Made by a program: the position numbers and the translations under genes. A stretch of DNA of 40,691 nt from Clostridia bacterium (lineage in GTDB: Bacteria; Bacillota; Clostridia; Oscillospirales; CAG-272): the NCBI GenBank assembly GCA_017623355.1, contig JAGAPG010000026.1, positions 1 through 40,691 of the forward strand, read 5' to 3'. This document shows positions 1-5,506 of the stretch, in pieces. The stretch's first letter is position 1; each line of letters starts with the position of its first letter. The notes beneath the pieces were generated by a model. That model did not search any database. It was not told where the DNA came from and worked only from the letters and a program-made list of their open reading frames with translations.

Positions 1-66
1 CGCTTTGAAAGGGTCATAGGAACCAAGAAAATGGTTGTTGCGTGCAAAGGGTGTAAGTTCAAACAT
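1..66 (-). CDS. Hsp20/alpha-crystallin family small heat-shock protein (N-terminus only)
   Basis: Only the first 22 codons lie in the window, and the gene continues past the left edge. The visible protein begins MFELTPFARNNHF and continues LGSYDPFKA, the N-terminal pattern of clostridial Hsp20 proteins (a short MFxLxPF start, then a Y/D-PF segment before the alpha-crystallin domain). The start is set by a strong Shine-Dalgarno AGGAGGA just upstream (about 74-80). Family role: an ATP-independent cytosolic holdase that binds unfolding proteins. A CIRCE operator overlaps its promoter about 160 bases upstream, which independently supports a heat-shock gene. The alpha-crystallin domain is not visible, so the call rests on the N-terminus and the CIRCE element. 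Confidence 0.75.
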   Translation of the reverse strand, partial: MFELTPFARNNHFLGSYDPFKA

Positions 67-221
67 AACAGAATCCTCCTTATAGATTTTGTGTTTATAG
101 TATTTGTTGAAAGGATGATTTTTATTCGAGATTCAGGCGCCTTTCGAATCTCTTCCTTTCACGATTATATTGTAAACCTAAATTGTTTCATAATTGTTAT
201 AGAAAAATGTCATAATTGTAA
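67..221 (-). promoter_or_regulatory. Long 5' leader of the hsp20 gene with a hairpin
   Basis: About 150 bases separate the predicted transcription start (near 215) from the hsp20 start codon. The leader holds a hairpin of GAGATTC (128-134) paired with GAATCTC (146-152), whose loop contains the palindrome GGCGCC. It also has a direct repeat TCATAATTGT (plus strand, 188-197 and 210-219) close to the transcription start. Long structured leaders on small heat-shock genes can act as RNA thermometers, but I do not see a convincing fourU or ROSE pairing with the Shine-Dalgarno, so function is unproven. Bases 252-347, between the promoter and the insertion element, show nothing recognisable. Confidence 0.4.
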
Positions 222-251
222 ATATTAGCACTCTAATATGTAGAGTGCCAA
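222..251 (-). promoter_or_regulatory. Sigma-A-type promoter for hsp20
   Basis: Read on the minus strand, a -35 box TTGGCA (251-246) and a -10 box TAATAT (227-222) are separated by 18 bases. The CIRCE inverted repeat covers this whole stretch, so a bound repressor would block RNA polymerase directly. Confidence 0.65.
225..251. promoter_or_regulatory. CIRCE operator (HrcA-binding inverted repeat)
   Basis: TTAGCACTC (225-233), a 9-base spacer, then GAGTGCCAA (243-251). This matches the CIRCE consensus TTAGCACTC-N9-GAGTGCTAA with one mismatch. It is the operator of the HrcA heat-shock repressor, usually upstream of groESL and dnaK. Here it controls an hsp20 gene. The hrcA gene itself is not in the window. 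Confidence 0.92.
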
Positions 252-350
252 TAAAGACGAAGCCGAAATGAACAACAAAATTCTTAAGACGCAAAATCGT
301 TAGCAAAATAATGCCACATATGCTAAAAATAAGCGGCTATATTGAATAGG

Positions 351-394
351 TTCCCACTTTAGAACCCCGTAACAATCGGAGTCGAAAGTGGGAA
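351..394. repeat. Inverted repeat at the left end of the insertion sequence
   Basis: A perfect 10-bp inverted repeat, TTCCCACTTT (351-360) and AAAGTGGGAA (385-394), encloses a 24-base loop. It lies just downstream of the transposase stop and just inside the proposed IS end, so it could be part of the terminal structure or a transcription stop that insulates the element. There is no clear U-tract. Confidence 0.6.
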
Positions 395-401
395 TCTTCT
401 T

Positions 402-1546
402 TTATTTCCAAGCACGTTTAAAGAACTCCGTTTCAAATTGAAGCGGAGTTTTCATATTCAATTTTCTATGCGGTCGCTCCTCGTTATAAAAGTGAATATA
501 TTCTCTCATTACCACATCCAATTCTTGCGGATTTTCATAAAGGTGAGATAGATCGCCTCTTTTTTCAAAGTGTGAAAAAATGATTCACACACCGAGTTGT
601 CATACGGAGTGACCGGCGTAGAAAAGGATTGCGTAATATGTAGCTCCCGTAATCGTTTGCGAAAGGCATATGCGGTATATTGCACGCCCTGGTCGCTGTG
701 GAACATCAGCCCTTTCGGTTTTCCTCGGGAGTTGTATGCATCATCAAATGTTTTCATTACGAGTGTTGTATCAATAAGATCGGAAATGCCATACGAGAGC
801 AAGCTACGGGAGCATAGATATAATATGACACAGATGAAATAATACGTTTCTCCAACCTTTGCGTAGGTAATATCACTTACCCACACCAAATTCGGCTGCA
901 TTTGATCAAACTGCCGTCCTAAACGATTTTTAAAAACTGCCCGCAAAATTGGCTTTTTATGTTCGGCCAATAACTGCGGCTTTTTTACTTCCAATCCCAT
1001 TTCTTGCATAAGCCGCGCAACACGCTTTTCGGATACACGGTATCCAAGCTCCGATAATTTATGATGTATCGGCTTTCTGCCAAAACGCTCCTTGCTGTCA
1101 TAAAATATTTTTTCAATAAGCGGCTTGATCTCCTCGTCGCTTTTTTCATATGACGTTTTGTTATTTGCCTTCCGCTTGCGGTTGTAATACGTTCCGCGCG
1201 GCAGATTCAGAGCTTCACATAACACGTGAATGGAATACTGTCCCTCAAGTGCTGCGATTGCCGTCATTTTTTCATCAATAGAAGCGTTCACGCCGCATGA
1301 GCATTTTCCGAGCACCTCTAATTTTCGTTCGATCTTGGTTAAATGCAATTCCTTTTGCCGCCAATTCTTCAGGCGAGGCGACGTGCTTGTTGATAGATAA
1401 TGCCGCTCATCGTAACGCTTGCGCCATTCGAACAAGGTGCTTTCCGCAATTCCGTATTTTCGAATGGTTTCCGCAATCGTGTGATTGGTTATATAAAATT
1501 TTACGACCTCGTCCTTAAAACTTTGTGGATAAACTTTTTTCTGCAT
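402..1546 (-). pseudogene. IS3-family transposase (OrfA-OrfB fused, frameshifted near the C-terminus)
   Basis: Residues 1-80 form an OrfA-like helix-turn-helix (SESTLFEW-type motif near 34-42) and a coiled-coil-like stretch. From about residue 90 the OrfB part follows, with an HTH_21 region and an rve/DDE integrase core with D225 (SDITYAK), D285 (HSDQG) and E321 (CESFF). Most IS3 elements make OrfAB by programmed -1 frameshifting, but here both halves are already in one frame. After codon ~333 the frame runs to an early stop at 509. In another frame the expected C-terminus (LYENPQELDVV through EERPHRKLN to FKRAWK, stop at 402-404) continues, so a single base is missing near 545-550. The usual KKEAIYRH motif reads KKEAIYL here. 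The catalytic triad is intact but the C-terminal helix is lost, so activity is doubtful. Confidence 0.85.
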
Positions 1547-1658
1547 AATATTCTCCTTTTTTGAAATATCAAATATTATACAACAAAAAAGTTAATAATT
1601 ATCACTAAAAATCGGGGTGGCTTTTGCAAGTCAACCCGAATCCTATTAAAATTGATTA

Positions 1659-1687
1659 TTGATTTTTTCGTCTTACTGTAATATAAT
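1659..1687 (+). promoter_or_regulatory. Strong promoter with no downstream protein gene
   Basis: -35 TTGATT (1659-1664), 17-base spacer, -10 TATAAT (1682-1687). No reading frame with a ribosome site follows. Instead an intrinsic terminator lies about 50-90 bases downstream, making this the likely promoter of a small RNA. It sits just outside the right end of the insertion sequence. Confidence 0.55.
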
Positions 1688-1693
1688 TTGAGC

Positions 1694-1783
1694 AAGCGAG
1701 GGAGCAAGGCTGCCCCCCGTTGCCCTTTGGGATTGATAGGTTGTGTTTGTTGGTAGCTCTCACAACCTATCTTTTATTTTTTG
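1694..1783 (+). ncRNA. Candidate small RNA of about 90 nt
   Basis: A consensus promoter (1659-1687) is followed by about 40 bases that can fold into a G-rich/C-rich hairpin (GCAA near 1702 with TTGC near 1720, and a CCCCCC loop). An 11-bp terminator hairpin then follows (1735-1771) with a T-rich tail. No plausible start codon and ribosome site lie inside. It points toward the 35-aa gene on the other strand, and their 3' ends overlap by about 10 bases. I recognise no known family. The exposed C-run could pair with G-rich Shine-Dalgarno sequences, but that is speculation. The transcription start is inferred from the -10 box. Confidence 0.4.
1735..1783 (+). terminator. Intrinsic terminator of the candidate small RNA
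   Basis: GATAGGTTGTG (1735-1745) pairs perfectly with CACAACCTATC (1761-1771), and a T-rich tail (TTTTATTTTTT) follows on the plus strand. The minus-strand side has no U-tract, so the terminator works in the plus direction. Confidence 0.7.
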
Positions 1784-1881
1784 TTGATGTATTCAATGCA
1801 CTCAACGATTTCCTTAGATATACCATTTGTGTATTCTGTCACAAGCTGCAACACTTGCTTATCATTAAGTTTTCTTGGCAC
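1774..1881 (-). CDS. 35-aa protein of the phage-like island (unknown function)
   Basis: GTG start (1881-1879) preceded at good distance by a strong ribosome site, AAAGGAGAT. The product begins VPRKLNDKQVLQLVTEY and ends ECIEYINKK. The opening resembles the first helix of HTH domains found in small terminase subunits or resolvases (a KLxDxQVLxLVxEY pattern), but the protein stops before a full helix-turn-helix. It may be a truncated DNA-binding protein or a genuine small phage protein. It lies downstream of the terminator at 1903-1926, so it either has its own unseen promoter or depends on read-through. Confidence 0.45.
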   Translation of the reverse strand: MPRKLNDKQVLQLVTEYTNGISKEIVECIEYINKK

Positions 1882-1902
1882 GTCTTATCTCCTTTCTTGC
1901 AT

Positions 1903-1926
1903 AAAAAAGGACACCGTTCGTGTCCT
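1903..1926 (-). terminator. Minus-strand intrinsic terminator in the phage-like island
   Basis: AGGACAC (1908-1914) pairs with GTGTCCT (1920-1926) around a 5-base loop. On the minus strand it is followed by six T residues. The stem sequence is shared with the terminators at 2101-2120 and 5347-5370. Confidence 0.65.
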
Positions 1927-1999
1927 GTATTATTGTTTGCAGCTTATAAACCTCGCCAAAGGAAAACTCCGCTGCATAGTTTTTAGGAAAAAGAAATTT

Positions 2000-2024
2000 A
2001 AGAGGTTTTTGGCTTATGCCTCTT
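2000..2024 (-). terminator. Weak hairpin directly downstream of the tRNA-like element
   Basis: CCTCTT (2019-2024) and AAGAGG (2000-2005) can pair. On the minus strand an AT-rich tail with a run of five T residues follows. It could end or process the tRNA-like transcript. The stem is only 6 bp. Confidence 0.3.
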
Positions 2025-2092
2025 GGTGCTGACAGTAGGATTTGAACCTACTTAAATAAGGTGCCTGAGCCTTATCTAATACCTATGTCAGC
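2024..2092 (-). tRNA. tRNA-like element lacking a D-arm, with encoded CCA
   Basis: Read on the minus strand, a 7-bp acceptor stem GCTGACA (2092-2086) pairs with TGTCAGC (2034-2028), followed by discriminator A and CCA. The T-arm is textbook: GTAGG, loop TTCAAAT, CCTAC. The middle helix is TAAGG/CCTTA (extendable to 7 bp) with an 8-base loop, CTCAGGCA, in place of 7. Read as an anticodon loop, the most natural triplet is CAG (Leu), but the variable loop is only 5 bases, unlike a class II tRNA-Leu. Only about 11 bases join the acceptor and anticodon helices, so there is no D-arm. It is either a degenerate phage-type tRNA or a tRNA mimic. Charging is uncertain. Confidence 0.55.
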
Positions 2093-2096
2093 ATAA

Positions 2097-2120
2097 GAAA
2101 AGGACACACTTAGGTGTCCT
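2097..2120 (-). terminator. Intrinsic terminator after the 58-aa gene
   Basis: AGGACAC (2101-2107) pairs with GTGTCCT (2114-2120), and TTTTC follows on the minus strand. It begins four bases beyond the stop codon of the 58-aa gene and separates that gene from the tRNA-like element. Confidence 0.6.
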
Positions 2121-2123
2121 TAG

Positions 2124-2300
2124 TTATTTCTCAACGATTTCAAAGAGGTCTTTATGATAAATATAATCTTCTCCACTTTCGTCTGTTATTCTGTAGAAAT
2201 TTTTTTCTACATTATCAACATTGTAAACCTTGCCCTCTAACAAATCCCCAGTATAACAATTTGCTAAAGTTCGTTTGCTTTCAATTACTCTTACTTTCAT
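2124..2300 (-). CDS. 58-aa phage-type small protein (unknown function)
   Basis: Begins MKVRVIESKRTL and ends YHKDLFEIVEK. Its ATG (2300-2298) overlaps the TGA of the upstream 167-aa gene (ATGA arrangement), indicating translational coupling and supporting a real gene. The predicted all-beta pattern (VYNVDNVEKNFYRI, then DESGEDYIYHKDLFEIV) resembles small phage proteins with an SH3-like barrel and a GxxYxVxxxxxxxYxIxDExG layout. I cannot assign a function. A terminator follows immediately. Confidence 0.65.
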   Translation of the reverse strand: MKVRVIESKRTLANCYTGDLLEGKVYNVDNVEKNFYRITDESGEDYIYHKDLFEIVEK

Positions 2301-2800
2301 AATTCTCTTTTGAATTTAAATTCAACCTTTCCAACGCTCGGCTCTTCATACCAATGTATTTCGGCATATATTTCCTCGCCCATTGTTTCAATATTCGCCT
2401 CGCATTTCACTTTTTGCCATTTGTTAGAATTAACGTTATATTGACGATTTAATCGTGCAACATCTCTTATAGGCACTCTCGTGCCATAACCAGCAAACGG
2501 AGATTTATTTCGGATTGATTCTCCCTCAACAAATTTAGCAGTAGAGCCATCGGGCATATTTATATTATAATTACTCCATTTTGCTCCGACAGACTTAGGC
2601 AACTGCTCTTGAACAAATCTTGGATATTTTAGTATTCTTTTTCGTCTAAATCTCCTTCTAAAATATTCCTGTGGACTTGATACACCTTTACGTTTTAGAA
2701 ATTCCTCTATGACCTCTTTTGTTGTCATTTTAGAGGTGTCTTTGTATCTACCTACATAACCATAGCAAAGCCTTGTAAAGAAATTTCCTCGCTTAGCCAC
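2297..2800 (-). CDS. 167-aa basic phage-island protein (unknown function)
   Basis: I chose the GTG at 2800-2798 because AAGGAG lies 10 bases upstream. An upstream ATG at 2848 would add 16 residues but has no ribosome site. Near residue 35 is MTTKEVIEEFLKRKG, then a very basic segment (FRRRFRRKRILK). The C-terminal ~75 residues (FVEGESIRNKSPFAGYGTR, then VPIRDVARL, a KWQKVK segment, and AEIHWYEEPSVGKVEFKFK) resemble a compact C-terminal domain I associate with Firmicute phage head-morphogenesis or minor-capsid proteins, where such domains are suspected nucleases or toxins. That comparison is from memory and tentative. It is coupled to the 58-aa gene downstream. Confidence 0.6.
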   Translation of the reverse strand: MAKRGNFFTRLCYGYVGRYKDTSKMTTKEVIEEFLKRKGVSSPQEYFRRRFRRKRILKYPRFVQEQLPKSVGAKWSNYNINMPDGSTAKFVEGESIRNKSPFAGYGTRVPIRDVARLNRQYNVNSNKWQKVKCEANIETMGEEIYAEIHWYEEPSVGKVEFKFKREL

Positions 2801-2804
2801 TTTT

Positions 2805-2833
2805 AGTATACTCCTTTTATGATAGTCTGTCAA
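2805..2833 (-). promoter_or_regulatory. Consensus promoter overlapping the ribosome site of the 167-aa gene
   Basis: On the minus strand, TTGACA (2833-2828), a 17-base spacer and TATACT (2810-2805). The Shine-Dalgarno AAGGAG (2816-2811) sits inside the spacer. Transcription from this promoter would start almost exactly at the GTG (about 2799), giving a leaderless message. A longer transcript from upstream would use the Shine-Dalgarno. Confidence 0.5.
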
Positions 2834-2910
2834 GCGAATGGTGTGCAATTTGCTTCACATCTTTATCGCCTGACTCTCTATCATATATTTTACAGGATAA
2901 AAATGGCTCA

Positions 2911-2930
2911 TTGGGTATCATTAGGTATCA
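2911..2930. repeat. Tandem decamer repeat beside the phage regulator gene
   Basis: TTGGGTATCA (2911-2920) is followed directly by TTAGGTATCA (2921-2930), nine of ten bases identical. It begins just past the stop of the ArpU/sigma-region-4-like gene and about 80 bases upstream of the promoter at 2805-2833. The position would suit a binding site for that regulator, but this is inference. Confidence 0.45.
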
Positions 2931-2933
2931 ACT

Positions 2934-3182
2934 TTAAGAAATTCTCACATTTTTTATTGCTTCCTGATATATTCTCTGTACTTGCACTTTGCTATACGAC
3001 ATTGCTATGCCTATGTCGCGAAATGATAATCTCTCAATAAATCTTAGTCGTAATACGGTGCGCTCACGCATATCCTTTACACCCTCGATTTTTTCTTGGA
3101 TCTCTTTCTTTAGGCTCGCATATTGCTCCATTATGCTTTTTACCTTTTCTTTTATTAATTTTCTATTGCAAAAACGATTCAT
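2934..3182 (-). CDS. Phage-type transcriptional regulator with sigma-70 region-4-like HTH
   Basis: 82 aa. The C-terminal half (VLRLRFIERLSF then RDIGIAMSYSKVQVQRIYQEA) is a sigma region 4-type helix-turn-helix like that of the ArpU/RinA/DUF1492 group, which activates late phage genes just upstream of the terminase region. The N-terminal half (about 18-40) is a charged helix. The ATG at 3182 has a poor ribosome site. A second ATG at residue 18 (MEQYASLKKE) with a weak AAGG upstream is also possible. It lies upstream of, and in the same direction as, the 167- and 58-aa genes, so it is the likely activator of this island. Confidence 0.65.
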   Translation of the reverse strand: MNRFCNRKLIKEKVKSIMEQYASLKKEIQEKIEGVKDMRERTVLRLRFIERLSFRDIGIAMSYSKVQVQRIYQEAIKNVRIS

Positions 3183-3219
3183 TTTGCGCCCATTAGACGA
3201 AACTCGCTTTATTTTAAGA

Positions 3220-3248
3220 TTGAAAAGTAATATGATTTATGATATAAT
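3220..3248 (+). promoter_or_regulatory. Promoter of the first GH78 gene
   Basis: TTGAAA (3220-3225), 17-base spacer, TATAAT (3243-3248). About 100 bases of leader follow before the ATG at 3352. Confidence 0.7.
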
Positions 3249-3260
3249 TGTTATATTAAG

Positions 3261-3315
3261 AAAAAGACGGTAAGATCAAGAATAAACAGCGAAAAAGCCG
3301 GATATCGTCTTTTTT
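3261..3315 (+). promoter_or_regulatory. Leader hairpin with T-tract upstream of the first GH78 gene (possible attenuator)
   Basis: AAAAAGACG (3261-3269) can pair with CGTCTTTTT (3306-3314), with a T-rich run at the 3' edge, all between the promoter and the GH78 ribosome site. This is terminator-like, with a large 36-base loop. It may attenuate expression of the rhamnosidase gene. No known riboswitch or antiterminator motif was recognised. Confidence 0.35.
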
Positions 3316-3351
3316 GTTTGGCATAATTTTATATAGTTAAGGAGAATAAAA

Positions 3352-5319
3352 ATGAATACTAAAAGCTATTGGATCTGGCACTGGGGTGACTATGAGATTT
3401 TTCATACAATGAACGTTCATTTAAGACGTGAGGAGCGAGGATATCATATTCCTCCGATTTGGAAGATCTCCTCTCCTTATGTGTCTGTTGATTTTAGAAA
3501 ATCCTTTGTTACAGCTAATGACGGATATATGATTTGCAAAATAAACGGAAACGGCAAAATAGCTGTCGACGGTGTTCGTCACCACGCAAACGAACGAATA
3601 GAAATTGCTCCCGGATCTCACTCGATACAGGTTTTAGTATCAAATCCCGGTGGACTTCCTGCAATTTTCGTAGAAAGCGATGTTTGCCCGAGTGATGAAA
3701 GCTGGATATGCAATCACTTTGCTGGAGAATTCTCTAATGTTGGCTATAGCTCTCAGCTTTGCCACGCGAATCAAAATCCGGAGCTATTCCCTTTCCATTA
3801 CGAAAACATTTTGCCTATCGCAAAGCAGACCTTTGATGACGGGGTGTTGTTCGACTTTGGCCGTGAGCTTTTCGGATATCTGAATATAACTGATGCTAAC
3901 GAAAACGACGAGCTCGGTGTATTTTACGGTGAGAGCCGCGAGGAAGCAACAGATATAAAATATTCCTATATTACAGACTGCATTTCCGGCAGTAAAAATT
4001 ATCAGCTTCGCCAAAGAGCCTTCAGATACATTTACATAAAAGGCTCATCAAAGAATATAAACGTATCAGCTGACTACGAATACCTTCCGCTTGAAGCAAA
4101 GGGCAAATTCGATTGCAATAATGATCTGTTTAAAAAAATATTTTCAACTGCCGTTTATACATTCCATCTCAATTGCAGAGAGGCATATTTTGACGGAATA
4201 AAAAGAGACAGATGGGTTTGGTCCGGAGATGCTTATCAAAGCGCAAGGATCAACAAATATCTTTTTGCCGATAAGGAAATCGATCAGCGTACGCTTATAG
4301 GTCTTGTCGGCAAGCTACCCATAGAGCAACACATCAACACAATTATGGATTATAGCTTGCTTTGGATAATCGCGCTTTACGAGCATTATATAACATACGG
4401 TGACAAGAAATTTTTAAACCATATCTATCCTATGGCAGATGCTCTTCTCCAATTTTGTGAAAGTCGCTTGAACGATGACGGATTTATAGAGGGAAAGGAT
4501 GGAGATTGGACCTTTGTCGATTGGTCGAGCATTGATAAGTGCGGCGCGATCTCAGCTGAACAAATGCTTCTCATTCAGGCATACTATGCAATGGCTTGCA
4601 TCAGCAAGGAGCTTGGAATCAAAGATCCACAAGAATTAATCAAAAAAAGTGACGCTCTTAAAGCACGTGTAAACGAATACTATTGGGATGATGAGCTTGG
4701 CGCATTTATCGATAGCTACAAATCGGGGAAAAGACAAGTTACGCGCCACGCAAACATCTTCGCTGTAATGTACGGTATAGCAACGAAGGAGCAAGCCGAA
4801 AGCATACATAAAAATGTTCTGAAAAATGATAACATAACTAAAATAACCACTCCTTATTTTGAAGGCTATGAGCTCGACGCCTTGGCAATGCTCGGAGATC
4901 TTAAAGCTGTCGAAGATATGCTTACATCATATTGGGGCGGTATGATTGAATTGGACGCTACTACGATTTGGGAAGAATACCATCCAAATATGAACGGTAT
5001 AGAGCATTACGCTATGTATGGAGGAAAATACGAGAAATCACTCTGTCACGCATGGGGTGCAGGACCTATATATCTGTTTGGCAGATATTATCTTGGCGTA
5101 TACGCGACATCTGCGGGATATGAAACGTTCAAAGTTGAGCCGAATCTTGGCGGGCTGAAGGAAATTTACGGAACTGTTCCGATAAACGGAGGCTTGGTAA
5201 CAGTTAAGCTAAATAAAGAAAAACTTTCGGTAACATCAAGCAAAGCCGGCGGCACGCTCGTTTGGAAGAATAAAAGCTATGCTTTAAAGCCAAACGAAGC
5301 TCTTACTGTTGATTCCTGA
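3352..5319 (+). CDS. Alpha-L-rhamnosidase-like glycoside hydrolase (GH78 type)
   Basis: 655 aa, ATG preceded by AAGGAGA. Residues 1-240 are beta-rich jelly-roll-like modules (FDFGRELFGYLNI near 167-180 matches the FDFGQNxxGxxxI motif of bacterial rhamnosidases). Residues 250-590 form the six-hairpin alpha/alpha barrel, with DGIKRDRWVWSGD at 281-293 in place of the usual DCPQRDERxGWxGD active-site stretch. A short beta domain closes the protein. There is no signal peptide, so it is probably cytoplasmic, releasing L-rhamnose from imported oligosaccharides. The altered active-site motif (RDRWVW versus RDERMGW) places it in a divergent GH78 subgroup whose exact substrate may differ. It is transcribed alone between its own promoter and a terminator. 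Confidence 0.75.
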   Translation: MNTKSYWIWHWGDYEIFHTMNVHLRREERGYHIPPIWKISSPYVSVDFRKSFVTANDGYMICKINGNGKIAVDGVRHHANERIEIAPGSHSIQVLVSNPGGLPAIFVESDVCPSDESWICNHFAGEFSNVGYSSQLCHANQNPELFPFHYENILPIAKQTFDDGVLFDFGRELFGYLNITDANENDELGVFYGESREEATDIKYSYITDCISGSKNYQLRQRAFRYIYIKGSSKNINVSADYEYLPLEAKGKFDCNNDLFKKIFSTAVYTFHLNCREAYFDGIKRDRWVWSGDAYQSARINKYLFADKEIDQRTLIGLVGKLPIEQHINTIMDYSLLWIIALYEHYITYGDKKFLNHIYPMADALLQFCESRLNDDGFIEGKDGDWTFVDWSSIDKCGAISAEQMLLIQAYYAMACISKELGIKDPQELIKKSDALKARVNEYYWDDELGAFIDSYKSGKRQVTRHANIFAVMYGIATKEQAESIHKNVLKNDNITKITTPYFEGYELDALAMLGDLKAVEDMLTSYWGGMIELDATTIWEEYHPNMNGIEHYAMYGGKYEKSLCHAWGAGPIYLFGRYYLGVYATSAGYETFKVEPNLGGLKEIYGTVPINGGLVTVKLNKEKLSVTSSKAGGTLVWKNKSYALKPNEALTVDS

Positions 5320-5346
5320 TGCTTTTTGAATATTATGTTACAATTT

Positions 5347-5372
5347 AAAGGACACCGCCGGGTGTCCTTTTT
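5347..5372 (+). terminator. Intrinsic terminator of the first GH78 gene
   Basis: AAAGGACACC (5347-5356) pairs with GGTGTCCTTT (5361-5370), and more T residues follow. The AGGACAC core is the same as in the two terminators of the phage-like island. Confidence 0.8.
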
Positions 5373-5432
5373 CGGTTGGTTTGTGAAACTGTTTTTTGAA
5401 ATAAATACTTCATTTCAAACACCGGTGCTTCA

Positions 5433-5461
5433 TTGACAAAGCTATATATTTATGTTATAAT
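5433..5461 (+). promoter_or_regulatory. Promoter of the GH10-remnant/CotH/rhaM operon
   Basis: TTGACA (5433-5438), 17-base spacer, TATAAT (5456-5461): a full consensus promoter. The next five genes follow on the same strand with gaps of 20-50 bases and no terminator until 12055. Confidence 0.8.
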
Positions 5462-5506
5462 TTATTTATATATAAGTTTGATTTTAAGCAGATTGGAGCA
5501 ATTCAA

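Larger units (their letters stand above)
348..1637 (-). mobile_element. IS3-family insertion sequence, about 1.29 kb
   Basis: The transposase reading frame is flanked by imperfect inverted ends. Read inward, the left end starts AGGTTCCCACTTT (348) and the right end, on the opposite strand, starts GGGTTGACTTG (1637). Both reach a CCCCG motif about 22 bases in. The tetranucleotide GAAT lies immediately outside both ends (344-347 and 1638-1641), consistent with a 4-bp target duplication. Length fits the family (1.2-1.5 kb). The exact ends are inferred from this duplication and the weak terminal similarity. The element is probably immobile because its transposase is frameshifted. Confidence 0.6.

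Noticed and set aside
31..228. 65-aa plus-strand reading frame at the left edge
   Set aside because: It runs antisense through the hsp20 start, ribosome site and leader, and has no ribosome site of its own.
225..251. Treating the inverted repeat upstream of hsp20 as a terminator
   Set aside because: It matches the CIRCE consensus, has no T-tract and overlaps the promoter boxes.
1720..2032. Two overlapping plus-strand reading frames of 83-88 aa in the phage-like island
   Set aside because: They cross terminators and the tRNA-like element and are antisense to the 35-aa gene with its good ribosome site.
2024..2092. Calling the tRNA-like element a normal tRNA-Leu(CAG)
   Set aside because: It lacks a D-arm, has an 8-base anticodon loop and lacks the long variable arm of leucine tRNAs.
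2114..2302. 62-aa plus-strand reading frame
   Set aside because: The minus strand holds a better gene here (58 aa, ATGA-coupled to its neighbour and followed by a terminator).
1638..3200. Complete prophage or integrative element with attachment sites
   Set aside because: No integrase, terminase, portal or capsid gene and no convincing att direct repeats flank the island. It is at most a remnant or cassette.
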